From positions 33,289 through 88,891 of the forward strand of contig NZ_JACSQQ010000004.1 of assembly GCF_014836555.1 (NCBI RefSeq): 55,603 bases of DNA, in the 5' to 3' direction. This stretch comes from Oerskovia rustica (lineage in GTDB: Bacteria > Actinomycetota > Actinomycetes > Actinomycetales > Cellulomonadaceae). Each line of letters opens with the position of its first letter. The first letter of the stretch is position 1. Of this stretch, positions 46,054-54,494 are shown piece after piece. The notes under the pieces were generated by a model. It worked only from the letters and a program-made list of their open reading frames with translations, was not told the DNA's origin and did not search any database. The translations under genes were made by a program, and so were the position numbers.

Positions 46054-46299
46054 TCAGGCCGGCTCGACGCGCAGCGTGGTGGCCCGCGCGCCGGGTGCCG
46101 TGATGTGGTCGACGGCCGAGCCGTTGCCGTACTTGGCGCGGTAGGCGGAGTCGATCTGGCCGGTGCCGGTGCGCTGCACCTCGTCGAACGCGAAGCTGTC
46201 GAGGTACTCGACGAGCTCGGGGTCGGTCCGGGCGAGCGTCGAGACGTGGTCGGGGAACAGCTCGTCGCGGTGGGCGCGTGCGGACGGCGTGGGGGCCAT
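46054..46299 (-). pseudogene. Chimeric remnant: CMD-like head joined to DUF2255-like tail
   Basis: An 81-residue frame (ATG 46299, GGGGAG about 5 nt upstream). Residues about 8-40 (HRDELFPDHVSTLARTDPEL, then VEYLDSFAFDEV) look like the start of a carboxymuconolactone decarboxylase-like protein. The rest (IDSAYRAKYGNGSAVDH, then GARATTLRVEP) looks like the C-terminus of a DUF2255 protein. The CMD CxxH active-site part and the DUF2255 start are both missing. A deletion fusing two neighbouring genes in frame would explain this. Both halves are recognised by eye only; a small genuine protein is the alternative. Confidence 0.5.
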
Positions 46300-46371
46300 G
46301 ACCACTCCCCGGGGCGGGGTCGGGGACACAGACGGGGGGAGGGTGGGCGCCGGGGCGCCCCCCCTTGGTGG

Positions 46372-47421
46372 TCAGGGCCGCCGCGCGCCCTTGAGGGACT
46401 CGCGGGAGTCCATGAGGCGGTAGGCCTCGGCGACGTCCTCGAGCGGCAGGGTCGCGTCGAACACCTTGCCCGGGTTGATCTCCCCGGCGAGGACCTGGGC
46501 GATCGCGGCCTCCTGGTAAGCCCGGACCGGGGCGGGGCCGCCGGCGAGGCGTGCGTTCTTGCCGAACAAGGACCCGAACCCGACGGGGGCGTCCTCGTAC
46601 TGGGGAACGCCGACGCGGGAGATGATCCCGCCGGGGCGTACGACGCCGTAGGCCTGCTCGTAGGCGGGCATGTGGCCCACGGCTTCGAGCACGGCGTGCG
46701 AACCTTCACCCCCGGTGAGGTCCATGACCTTCCCGATGCCCTCGGCGCCACGCTCCGCGACGACGTCGGTCGCGCCGAACTCGCGCCCCAGGTCGGTGCG
46801 CGCGGCGTGGCGGCCCATGAGGATGATCCGCTCCGCGCCGAGCTGCTTGGCGGCGAGCACGGCGGACAGACCGACAGCACCGTCACCGATCACGGTGACG
46901 ATCTGGCCCGCCTCGACCTGTGCCATGTGCGCCGCGTGGTACCCGGTCAGGTACACGTCGGACAGGGTGAGCAGGGAGTTCAGCAGTCCCTCGTCGGCGG
47001 TCGCCGGGTCGACGTCGGGGACGACGACGAGGCTGCCGTCGGCCAGCGGGATGCGGGCGACCTCGGCCTGCAGGCCACCGGTCTTCGGGGAGCCGTACCA
47101 GCCACCGTGCACGCAGGAGGTCTGGAAGCCCTCACGGCAGAACACGCAGGTGTTGTCGGAGAACGCGAACGGGGCGATGACGAAGTCGCCCTTCTTGACG
47201 TTCGTCACGGCGCTGCCGGTCTCCTCGACGACGCCGATGAGCTCGTGGCCCATCGGGTTGCCCTGGGTCGAGCCACGCATGGAGTGGTAGGGGTGCAGGT
47301 CCGACCCGCAGACGCAGGCCCGCACGACGCGCACGATGGCGTCGGTGGGCTGCTGGAGGACGGGGTCGGGGACGGTCTCGATGCGGACGTCTCCGGCGCC
47401 GTACATGAGTGTTGCTCGCAT
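46372..47421 (-). CDS. Zinc-dependent alcohol dehydrogenase
   Basis: 349-residue medium-chain dehydrogenase. The catalytic zinc ligands are in ACVCGSDLHPYH (Cys38) and GHE (His59-Glu60). A structural-zinc type cysteine cluster is DNTCVFCREGFQTSC, with three cysteines not four. The cofactor motif is VIGDGAVGLSAVLAAKQLGA. It resembles zinc-dependent dehydrogenases often found beside aldo/keto reductases and CMD-like proteins. ATG at 47421 follows a hairpin in the 78-bp spacer after the aldo/keto reductase. Substrate unknown. Confidence 0.9.
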   Translation of the reverse strand: MRATLMYGAGDVRIETVPDPVLQQPTDAIVRVVRACVCGSDLHPYHSMRGSTQGNPMGHELIGVVEETGSAVTNVKKGDFVIAPFAFSDNTCVFCREGFQTSCVHGGWYGSPKTGGLQAEVARIPLADGSLVVVPDVDPATADEGLLNSLLTLSDVYLTGYHAAHMAQVEAGQIVTVIGDGAVGLSAVLAAKQLGAERIILMGRHAARTDLGREFGATDVVAERGAEGIGKVMDLTGGEGSHAVLEAVGHMPAYEQAYGVVRPGGIISRVGVPQYEDAPVGFGSLFGKNARLAGGPAPVRAYQEAAIAQVLAGEINPGKVFDATLPLEDVAEAYRLMDSRESLKGARRP

Positions 47422-47467
47422 GAGGTGGTGCCTCTCGGTGGTGCGGGGATGGTTCAGGGAAAGGTGG

Positions 47468-47490
47468 TTCAGCGGCGCCGCGCCGCTGAA
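47468..47490 (-). terminator. Hairpin between the aldo/keto reductase and the alcohol dehydrogenase
   Basis: Perfect 10-bp stem (TTCAGCGGCG and complement) with a CCG loop, 9 nt past the aldo/keto reductase stop. It may be a partial terminator or RNA-stability element within the operon. Confidence 0.7.
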
Positions 47491-47499
47491 CGCCGGTGC

Positions 47500-48399
47500 T
47501 CAGGCTTCGGGGATCTCGCGACCGAAGGTCTCGAGCGTGATGGCCTCGGGGTCGGGACCGCCGCGGACGCCCGTGTCCAGGGCGTCGATCGCGGCCAGCT
47601 CGTCGCCCGTGAGCTCGAAGTCGGTGACGGCGAAGTTCTCCGCGATGCGCGCGGGGGTGACGGACTTGGGGATCGCGGAGCGGCCCTGCTGCAGGTGCCA
47701 GCGCAGCATCACCTGCGCGGGTGTCCTGCCGTGCGCGGTGGCGATCTGGCCGATCGTCGGGTCCGCGAGGGTGCTGCGACGTTCCTCGCCGTAGCCGGGG
47801 TAGAACGTGATGCCGCCGATCGGCGACCAGGCCTGGGTGAGGATGTCGTGCTCGGCGTGCAGCTCCTGGAGTCCCTTCTGCTGGAAGTAGGGGTGGACCT
47901 CGATCTGGTTGACGGCCGGGACCACCGTGGTGGCCTCGAGGAGGGAGGTCAGGTGGTCGGGCATGAAGTTGCTGACGCCGATCGCTCGGACCTTGCCGTC
48001 GGCGAGCAGCGTCTCCAGTGCCCTGTAGGCCTCGATCGTCAGGTCGAACCGGCTCGGCAGCGCCTGGTGCAGGATCAGCAGGTCGATGGTCTCGATCCCG
48101 AGCTTGCCGGCGGACTTGTCGAACGCGTGCAGCGTCGCGTCGTAGCCGTAGTCGCTGATCCAGACCTTCGTCTCGACGAAGATCTCGTCGCGCTCGAGGC
48201 CGGATCCGGCGATCGCGCGGCCGACCTCGCGCTCGTTGCCGTAGGCGGCGGCGGTGTCGATGTGCCGGTAGCCGGTACGCAGCGCTTCGGTGACCACGTC
48301 GACGGTCTCCTGCGGGGGCGTCTGGAAGACGCCGTACCCGAGGGCGGGCATCTCGTTGCCGTTGTTCAGCGTCAGGGTGGGGATCGGGTTCGTCGTCAT
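47500..48399 (-). CDS. Aldo/keto reductase
   Basis: NADPH-dependent carbonyl reductase of the AKR superfamily, AKR5-like. The 299-residue product has the catalytic tetrad D48, Y53, K78 and H111 (HIDTAAAYGNEREVG, FVETKVW, LLILHQALP), the GVSNF motif and IPKSVTPARIAEN for cofactor binding. ATG at 48399 is preferred; GTG 48408 is in frame. A 20-bp motif at 48432-48451 lies 32 nt upstream. First gene of the operon with the alcohol dehydrogenase. Confidence 0.93.
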   Translation of the reverse strand: MTTNPIPTLTLNNGNEMPALGYGVFQTPPQETVDVVTEALRTGYRHIDTAAAYGNEREVGRAIAGSGLERDEIFVETKVWISDYGYDATLHAFDKSAGKLGIETIDLLILHQALPSRFDLTIEAYRALETLLADGKVRAIGVSNFMPDHLTSLLEATTVVPAVNQIEVHPYFQQKGLQELHAEHDILTQAWSPIGGITFYPGYGEERRSTLADPTIGQIATAHGRTPAQVMLRWHLQQGRSAIPKSVTPARIAENFAVTDFELTGDELAAIDALDTGVRGGPDPEAITLETFGREIPEA

Positions 48400-48431
48400 G
48401 CCTTTCACGCTAGGAGGTGTCTGCCGGATGA

Positions 48432-48451
48432 GGCAGGTCCTGCTGGTACCC
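48432..48451 (-). promoter_or_regulatory. Shared motif upstream of the aldo/keto reductase
   Basis: The minus strand reads GGGTACCAGCAGGACCTGCC, ending 32 nt before the aldo/keto reductase start. It is 18/20 identical to 49902-49921, which has the same spacing and orientation to the regulator start. Likely operator of the XRE/MmyB-type regulator. Confidence 0.75.
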
Positions 48452-48454
48452 CGC

Positions 48455-49852
48455 TCAGGAGGGCCTGGGTGCGCGGGGGAGGACGAGGAGGACAGCGGCC
48501 AGCAGTGCTGCGCCTAGCAGGACCGCGCCGACGAGCATCGCCGAGGGGTAGGTGCTGGAGACGGCGAGCACGAGGCTCATCCCCAGGGCGCCGCCGAGCT
48601 GGTGCACGGAGTTCACGACGCCGGACGCGGCGCCGGCCTGCGCAGGCTCGACCCCGGCGATACCCGACGCGGTGAGGGGTCCGAACGCCAGGCCCTGGCC
48701 GGCACCGATCAGGGTCATGGGCGGGGCGACGCCCAGCGCGTACGAGGTGGTGGCGTCGACGGTGGCGAGCCAGCCCATGCCGGCAGTGGCCAGCACGAGC
48801 CCGGTCACGAGCAGCAGCGGGCCGCTGGTGCGCCGTTGCAGGCGCGGGACGGCGAGGGCGACGACGAAGTTCACGACCGTCATGGGGAAGAAGGCGAGCC
48901 CGGCGGTCAGGGCGGAGAACCCGCGCTCGTCCTGCAGGTACTGGCTCGTGAGCAGGAAGAAGCCCATCATCGCGCCGATGAAGAGCATGCGGGCGGTGTA
49001 CGCCCCGACGCGTTCTCGGCTCGCGAAGAGTGTCAGGGGCATGACCGGCTGGCGGGCCGTGCGCTCGACGGCGACGAGCCCGCCGACGAGCAGGGCTCCG
49101 GCACCGATCGCGGTGAGCGTCACCGGGGAGGTCCAGCCGTCCTCGGCAGCGCGCACGAACCCGTACACGAGCGCTGCGGGACCGGCGGTGGCGAGCAGGG
49201 CGCCCGGGACGTCGAACCGGCCGGGCGAGCGCGGTGTCTCGGGCAGGACGCGCAGCCCGGCGACGAGCATGAGGATGCCGATGGGCAGGTTCACCAGGAA
49301 GCCCGCACGCCAGGACACCAGGTCGGCGAGCAGTCCACCGGCCACCAGGCCCACGCTCGCGCCGATCCCGGCGACCGCCCCGTAGGCCGCGGTCGCACGC
49401 GTGCGCTCGGGGCCTTCGGGGAAGCTCGCGGTCAGCAGCGCGAGGGTCGACGGTGCCAGGACGGCCGCTCCCACACCCTGCACGGCCCTGGCCGTGACGA
49501 GGACCTCGCCTGTCGGGGCGAGCCCGACGGCGACCGAGGCGAGGGTGAACAGAGCCAGGCCGGCGACGAACATGCGTCGCCGCCCTAGGACGTCACCGGC
49601 TCGTGCGCCCAGGAGCAGCAGACCACCGAACGTGAGGAGGTAGGCGTCCTGCACCCAGGCCACGGCTCCGGTGGTCAGTGCGAGCTCGTCACGGATGTGC
49701 GGCAGCCCGGTGATGACGATCGAGTTGTCGAGGATCACCATGAAGTACCCGACCAGGATGATCGCCAGGACGGCTGTCGTCCCTCCGCGCGTCGGACGGG
49801 AGGAGGCGGACGACCGTCGGGCAGGAGCGGTGGCTGAGGGAGCGCTGGTCAT
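48455..49852 (-). CDS. DHA2-family MFS efflux transporter
   Basis: 465-residue exporter: LVGYFMVILDNSIVITGLPH, VTARAVQGVGAAVLAPSTLA and AYGAVAGIGASVGLVAGGLL (motif C), with about 14 hydrophobic segments. ATG at 49852. It is divergent from the XRE regulator across a 101-bp spacer that holds the shared motif. The aldo/keto reductase start lies just beyond its stop (55 bp). Probably part of the same regulon; substrate unknown. Confidence 0.9.
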   Translation of the reverse strand: MTSAPSATAPARRSSASSRPTRGGTTAVLAIILVGYFMVILDNSIVITGLPHIRDELALTTGAVAWVQDAYLLTFGGLLLLGARAGDVLGRRRMFVAGLALFTLASVAVGLAPTGEVLVTARAVQGVGAAVLAPSTLALLTASFPEGPERTRATAAYGAVAGIGASVGLVAGGLLADLVSWRAGFLVNLPIGILMLVAGLRVLPETPRSPGRFDVPGALLATAGPAALVYGFVRAAEDGWTSPVTLTAIGAGALLVGGLVAVERTARQPVMPLTLFASRERVGAYTARMLFIGAMMGFFLLTSQYLQDERGFSALTAGLAFFPMTVVNFVVALAVPRLQRRTSGPLLLVTGLVLATAGMGWLATVDATTSYALGVAPPMTLIGAGQGLAFGPLTASGIAGVEPAQAGAASGVVNSVHQLGGALGMSLVLAVSSTYPSAMLVGAVLLGAALLAAVLLVLPRAPRPS

Positions 49853-49901
49853 GACGCCAGCGAACGCTCTCGCGGGCGGGCGCGGGAGTCCTGGGTGTTC
49901 C

Positions 49902-49921
49902 GGGTACCAGCAGAACCTCCC
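49902..49921 (+). promoter_or_regulatory. Shared motif upstream of the XRE/MmyB regulator
   Basis: GGGTACCAGCAGAACCTCCC, 32 nt before the regulator start. It is 18/20 identical to the aldo/keto reductase site. It also lies within the divergent DHA2 promoter region. The half-sites ACCAGCAGA and ACCTCCCAG give a tandem, 9-bp-spaced look. Confidence 0.75.
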
Positions 49922-49953
49922 AGAAGCAGGGCGTCGGCCGTACCGTCGAAGAC

Positions 49954-50898
49954 ATGGACCTGAAGGCCGAGACCCGCGAGTTCCTCACCAGTCGGCGGGC
50001 GCGCATCACCCCCGAGCGCGCCGGCCTGCCCGCCTATGGCGGCAACCGACGTGTACCGGGCCTGCGCCGTGAGGAGGTCGCGATGCTCGCGGGGGTCAGC
50101 GTCGACTACTACACGCGGCTCGAGCGCGGGAACCTGGGCGGAGTGTCCGAGGAGGTCCTCGAGGCGCTGTCCCAGGCGCTGCAGCTCGACGAGGCCGAGC
50201 ACCACCACCTGTTCGACCTCGCCCGCTCGGCGAACCAGTCCGGGGCTGCCCGATCACGCGCCAGGCGCACCTCTGCGCCCGTCCTGCGCCCGGCGGTTCA
50301 GCGGATCCTGGACGCGATGGACGGCGCGCCGGCGTTCGTACGGAACGGTCGGCTCGACGTGCTCGGGGCGAACACGCTGGGTCGGGCCCTGTACTCACCC
50401 ATCTACGAGTCGCCCGAGCGGATCGCGAAGAGGCCGGTCAACAGTGCCCGGTTCCAGTTCCTCGACCCGGAGGCGGCCCAGGCGTTCTGGGGGGACCGGT
50501 ACGACCGCATCGCGCACGACGCGGTCGCGATCCTGCGTGCCGAGGCGGGCAAGAACCCGTACGACACCGCTCTCACGGCGCTCGTCGGCGAGCTGTCGAC
50601 ACGCAGCGAGGACTTTCGTCGACTGTGGGCGTCGCACGACGTGCGGCTCCACCGCACGGGCACCAAGGTCTTCCACCACCCGGCCGTCGGCAGGCTCGAG
50701 CTCGACTACGAGGCGCTGGTCCTGCCCGCGGACGACGGGTTGCAGCTCAACGTGTACACCGCGGTCCCGGGGTCCCCGTCCGACGATGGGCTCAAGCTCC
50801 TCGCGTCGTGGGCCGCGACCCGCGAGCACGAGGAACGCCCCGCCCACTCCCCGTCCCCGTCCCAGTCCCCGTCCACGTCTCGAGGAGAAGATCGCTGA
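49954..50898 (+). CDS. XRE-family regulator with MmyB-like ligand-binding domain
   Basis: 314-residue regulator. The N-terminal helix-turn-helix (about 30-90: VPGLRREEVAMLAGVSVDYY, TRLERGN) is followed by a MmyB-like PAS-fold domain (about 110-290: AVQRILDAMDGAPAFVRNGR, then LGANTLGRALYSP). The family is common beside oxidoreductase genes in actinomycetes. ATG at 49954 lacks a clear ribosome site and may be leaderless. The C-terminal 20 residues are Pro/Ser-rich. Its stop overlaps the cupin start by 1 nt. Confidence 0.93.
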   Translation: MDLKAETREFLTSRRARITPERAGLPAYGGNRRVPGLRREEVAMLAGVSVDYYTRLERGNLGGVSEEVLEALSQALQLDEAEHHHLFDLARSANQSGAARSRARRTSAPVLRPAVQRILDAMDGAPAFVRNGRLDVLGANTLGRALYSPIYESPERIAKRPVNSARFQFLDPEAAQAFWGDRYDRIAHDAVAILRAEAGKNPYDTALTALVGELSTRSEDFRRLWASHDVRLHRTGTKVFHHPAVGRLELDYEALVLPADDGLQLNVYTAVPGSPSDDGLKLLASWAATREHEERPAHSPSPSQSPSTSRGEDR

Positions 50899-51368
50899 TG
50901 CGTGTCCTGCCACAGACCTCCACGACGAAGAACCCGGCCGCGCAGTTCACCGGGGACGTCTGGCTCGACATGATCGTCAGCCCGCAGGACGGTGACCAAC
51001 GCACCGTCGTCGGGCGCGTTCGCTTCGCCCCTGGCGCACGCACCGCCTGGCACGTCCACGCCCGCGGCCAGTTCCTTCACGTCACGTCCGGTGTCGCGCT
51101 GGTCGGTACCCGTGACGGCGCGGTCGTGCAGGCGCTGCCCGGCGAGACGGTGTACTGCCCTCCGGGTGAGCAGCACTGGCACGGCGCTGCCCCTGACTCG
51201 TTCATGGAGCACCTCGCGATCTCGGAGGGCGCCGACGACCCGGTCCAGAGCACGACCTGGCTCGAGCACGTCACCGACACGGAGTACGCCGCCCCCGCGC
51301 GGCACGAGCTCGCGGGCGGCGCGACGGGGATGCTCACGCTCGGCCGGGTGGCCGACCGCCTCCCGTAG
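50898..51368 (+). CDS. Cupin domain protein
   Basis: 156-residue small beta-barrel. Cupin motif 1 is WHVHARGQFLHVTSG with H52, H54 and Q58 (Gln in place of the usual Glu); motif 2 is PPGEQHWHGA with H93 and H95. These could bind a metal. Cupins of this group are often encoded with CMD-like proteins and reductases. ATG at 50898 with GAGGAGAAG upstream, coupled to the regulator. Confidence 0.92.
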   Translation: MRVLPQTSTTKNPAAQFTGDVWLDMIVSPQDGDQRTVVGRVRFAPGARTAWHVHARGQFLHVTSGVALVGTRDGAVVQALPGETVYCPPGEQHWHGAAPDSFMEHLAISEGADDPVQSTTWLEHVTDTEYAAPARHELAGGATGMLTLGRVADRLP

Positions 51369-51430
51369 CGTCGGTCCGTCGAGCGGCGAAGCGCCCGGCT
51401 CCGGGCCGAAGCGACCGACGCGCTCCGCGA

Positions 51431-51658
51431 TCAGATGTTGAGGACCTCGCCGAGCGGGACCCGGCTGACCCTGATGAGCCAGAAGCCGAGGGCCCCGACA
51501 GGGACGGTGACGGCGAAGATCTCCCACGCTCCCCCTCGTTCCCCTTGTACGAGGTTCCAGATCGCGACCGCGGCGAACAGGGCGGTGAGGACCACCCCGG
51601 CCAGGAACAGGAGCGCACCGATCAGTGCGACGAAGGGTCGTTCCCTGGGCGTGGACAT
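51431..51658 (-). CDS. Small two-TM membrane protein, unknown function
   Basis: 75 residues (ATG 51658, GGAAGG 5 nt upstream). Two hydrophobic segments are seen: FVALIGALLFLAGVVLTALF and IFAVTVPVGALGFWLIRV. Upstream codons to 51688 are open but lack a better ribosome site. No family recognised. Confidence 0.6.
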   Translation of the reverse strand: MSTPRERPFVALIGALLFLAGVVLTALFAAVAIWNLVQGERGGAWEIFAVTVPVGALGFWLIRVSRVPLGEVLNI

Positions 51659-51855
51659 CCATACCTTCCGTTCGTCGGTCCCGGTCACCTGGCCGCAGGA
51701 CCGGCTGGGGGCAGAGCGGGCACCCCACAGTAGTGGGTCTCCCGGTGGCCAGGGCAGGGCCGTGCCGCCCCGTGCCCGACGGCGCCGCTCACCTGCGAGG
51801 CGAGCGGCGCCGTCGGGCAGCGGTCACCCGAGCCGCAGCCCGGGCGCGACGCAGG

Positions 51856-53640
51856 TCAGCCCTGCGGCGCCCACGGACCCCAGCGGTCGCCCGGTACCTG
51901 GTTCCTCGTCCACCACTTCGCGGTGTACGTGGTGCCGTCGTGGGTCACGGTGTCGCCCGAGGAGTAGACGCGGGTCGGCTTCCACGCCCCGACGCCCTTC
52001 GAGTCGACGCCCGCGATCTCCTCCCACGGACCCCACGGGTCCCCGGGAGTCTGGCCAGAGGTCCACCACTGGGCCCGCCAGACGGCGCCGCCGTACGTGA
52101 CGGTCGCTCCGCCCGCGTAGGCCGTCTTCTTCGACCAGGCGGCCGGCTCCACGTACGTCGGCTGGGCCTGGGGGTTGAGCTCGTCCGTCAGGACCGACTT
52201 CGCGGCGTTGGTCACCGGGTCGTCGAGCAGCAGGACGTCGAGGCCCTTCTGGATGTCGTTCGAGATGATCGCGCCGTTGTACCAGTAGGCCGACCACGAC
52301 CCGCCGAGGATCAGCCGGTCGGGGGACAGCGCGCCGCGGTCGAACCACGCGATCTCGACCGGGTTGGCCGAGTCCGTGAAGTCCCACACCGAGATGCCGC
52401 CCTGGTACCAGGCCTGGACCATGACGTCGCGGCCCGGGACGGGGATGAGCGAGCCGTTGTGCGCGACGCAGTTCTCGGTCGCGGCCTGCTCGCGCGGGAT
52501 CTTGTAGTAGCTCTTGAACACGAGCTGGCCGTCGACGATGTCGTAGATCGCGTCGGCGCCCTTCTCGGGCCCGACCGTCGCGTTGCAGGTCGGTGCGCCG
52601 CCGCCGCCGAGCTCGTCGGTGAAGACGACCTTGGTGCCCGCGTTGTTGAACGTCGCCGAGTGCCAGAACGCGAAGTTCGTCGTGTCCCGGACGACCTCGG
52701 TGACCACGGGGTGCGCGCGGTCGGAGATGTCCATGAGGATGCCGTCGCCCATGCACGCGCCCGCCGCGATGTCCTTCGACGGGTAGGTCGTGATGTCGTG
52801 GCAGCCCGACGTCGTGCTCGAGCCGTTGCCGCCCGGGTTGCCGCCGTCGGGGAAGAGGACGGGGGTCGAGACGAGCTCGGCCGACGCCGGGTCGTCGACC
52901 GGGATCTGGACGACGCTGATGAGGTCGTGCGGCGGCTTGCAGTCGGGGAACGAGGCGTTGGGGGAGTAGGACGAGACGTACACGAACAGGTCCTTGCCGT
53001 CCTTCGACGGTGCGAGCGAGTTCGTGTGCGAGCCGCACTGGGTCTCGACGGCCGACACGTACCGCGGCGACGTCGGGTCGGAGATGTCGAAGACCTTGAG
53101 GCCCTCCCACGAGTCCTTGATCGTGGCGCTCTGGGCGACGTTGTCGCACGAGGCGTTGCTGCGTGAGGAGTCGGTGCTCAGGACGAGCAGGTCTCCGTAG
53201 ACCGAGATGTCGTTCTGGGACCCGGCGCACACGACCTGCGCGACCTGCTGCGGGTTCGTCGGGTCGGCGACGTCGTAGACCGTGAACCCGCCGTAGTTGC
53301 CGGCGAACGCGTAGCGGCCCTGGAAGGCGAGGTCGCTGTTGTACTGCCCCTCGGGCGCGAAGGCGCCATTCTTGGGGATGTTGGCGACGAGGGTCAGGTT
53401 GGGGCTGCCGGCGATCTCCCCGGGGGCCAGGACGTCGGTGGCCTGGGCGAGGGGAGCGAGGCGTTGTGCGGGGAGCGAGGACGGGGCCTGCTCCAGGAGG
53501 TCGGCCACCGCCTCGGGAGATCCGTCGGACGGTTCGGCGTACGCCGCCGATGCGACCGCGAGCGAGGAGACGGCGAGGGTTGCGGCCACGGACGAGGCGA
53601 GCAGTACCCGGCTCTTGCGCCTGTGCGTTCTTCGATGCAC
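51856..53640 (-). CDS. Secreted LVIVD-repeat protein with two CBM5/12-like modules
   Basis: 594-residue exported protein. A Sec signal peptide (basic HRRTHRRKSR, hydrophobic core, AYA|E near residue 35) precedes repeats of the form V(F/Y)D(I/V)(S/A)DPxxP, as in FTVYDVADPTNPQQVAQV and LKVFDISDPTSPRYVSAV. These are LVIVD repeats, a likely beta-propeller. Two C-terminal modules of about 45 residues (from about 500 and 552) have WxPxxxYxxGDxVxxxGxxYxAxWWT and resemble chitin-binding CBM5/12. Several cysteines suggest disulfides. ATG at 53640. Divergent from a DUF305 lipoprotein. Function unknown. Confidence 0.9.
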   Translation of the reverse strand: MHRRTHRRKSRVLLASSVAATLAVSSLAVASAAYAEPSDGSPEAVADLLEQAPSSLPAQRLAPLAQATDVLAPGEIAGSPNLTLVANIPKNGAFAPEGQYNSDLAFQGRYAFAGNYGGFTVYDVADPTNPQQVAQVVCAGSQNDISVYGDLLVLSTDSSRSNASCDNVAQSATIKDSWEGLKVFDISDPTSPRYVSAVETQCGSHTNSLAPSKDGKDLFVYVSSYSPNASFPDCKPPHDLISVVQIPVDDPASAELVSTPVLFPDGGNPGGNGSSTTSGCHDITTYPSKDIAAGACMGDGILMDISDRAHPVVTEVVRDTTNFAFWHSATFNNAGTKVVFTDELGGGGAPTCNATVGPEKGADAIYDIVDGQLVFKSYYKIPREQAATENCVAHNGSLIPVPGRDVMVQAWYQGGISVWDFTDSANPVEIAWFDRGALSPDRLILGGSWSAYWYNGAIISNDIQKGLDVLLLDDPVTNAAKSVLTDELNPQAQPTYVEPAAWSKKTAYAGGATVTYGGAVWRAQWWTSGQTPGDPWGPWEEIAGVDSKGVGAWKPTRVYSSGDTVTHDGTTYTAKWWTRNQVPGDRWGPWAPQG

Positions 53641-53744
53641 GAGGGAAACACCTCCTTGATAGGGTTCTGCGCATTCTGACCGGCAAATGTGACATGCACC
53701 ACTTAAACGGGATGGTTCCGGCGAGGTTTTACACGGAGGGAACA
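53641..53744. promoter_or_regulatory. Divergent LVIVD/DUF305 promoter region
   Basis: 104 bp, AT-richer than its surroundings, presumably holding both promoters. It contains ribosome-site sequences for each gene (GGAGG near 53650, GGAGGG at 53735-53740). Confidence 0.55.
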
Positions 53745-54494
53745 GTGCGGATGCGGAGTTTTCCCGGTGGAAACGCAGGGTGGTCGAGCGGCACCCGTCC
53801 GGGCGCCCGAGGGCTGACCTGCGGGTTCGTCCTCGTCGGGCTGGCGCTCGCGGTCTCGGGGTGCACGGGCGACCCGGTGCCGACGTCCACGCCGTCGAGC
53901 GTCGTCGTCCAGCCCGGGCTGCCTGGCGAGGGCAACGAGACCGTCTCGCCCGAGGACTTCGACGGCGCCCCGGCCGAGGGCTCCTGGAACCAGGCGGACG
54001 TCGGGTTCGTCGCCGGGATGATCGAGCACCACCTGCAGGCCCTCGAGATCGCTGCGCTCGCGCCGGACCGCGCGGAGTCCGACGCCGTCCGCGCCTTCGC
54101 CGAGCGCGTCACCGTCGGGCAGGGGCCCGAGGTCCACGCGCTCGCGTCGTGGCTGCAGGCGCGCGACGTCGAGGTGCCCGAGGGAGCGGAGGCCGCGGGC
54201 GGCACGGGCCCGCGCGTCCCCGAGGGGGCGGGCGGCACGCACGGGAGCCACGGCGAGGCCGTCGTCGGGATGCTCACCGACGAGCAGATGGCGGCGCTCG
54301 CAGGTGCGAGCGGCGCGACGTTCGACCGGCTCTTCCTCGAGGGCATGATCGCGCACCACCGGGGCGCGCTCGACATGGTCGACGTCGTGCTCGTCGACGG
54401 TCAGGACCTGTTCGCGCACGAGATCGCCGCCGAGACGGCGTCGGGCCAGGGCGGCGAGATCGACCGGATGCGGGACCTCCTCGACGGGCTCTGA
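53745..54494 (+). CDS. DUF305 lipoprotein
   Basis: 249-residue lipoprotein: signal FVLVGLALAVSGC with a lipobox (LAVSGC), then a DUF305 core with paired histidine motifs MIEHHLQALEIA and MIAHHRGALDMVDVVL, which may bind metal. GTG at 53745 follows GGAGGG by 4 nt; ATG 53751 is also possible. Adjacent, divergent placement with an LVIVD-repeat protein suggests a shared envelope role (inferred). Confidence 0.9.
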   Translation: MRMRSFPGGNAGWSSGTRPGARGLTCGFVLVGLALAVSGCTGDPVPTSTPSSVVVQPGLPGEGNETVSPEDFDGAPAEGSWNQADVGFVAGMIEHHLQALEIAALAPDRAESDAVRAFAERVTVGQGPEVHALASWLQARDVEVPEGAEAAGGTGPRVPEGAGGTHGSHGEAVVGMLTDEQMAALAGASGATFDRLFLEGMIAHHRGALDMVDVVLVDGQDLFAHEIAAETASGQGGEIDRMRDLLDGL

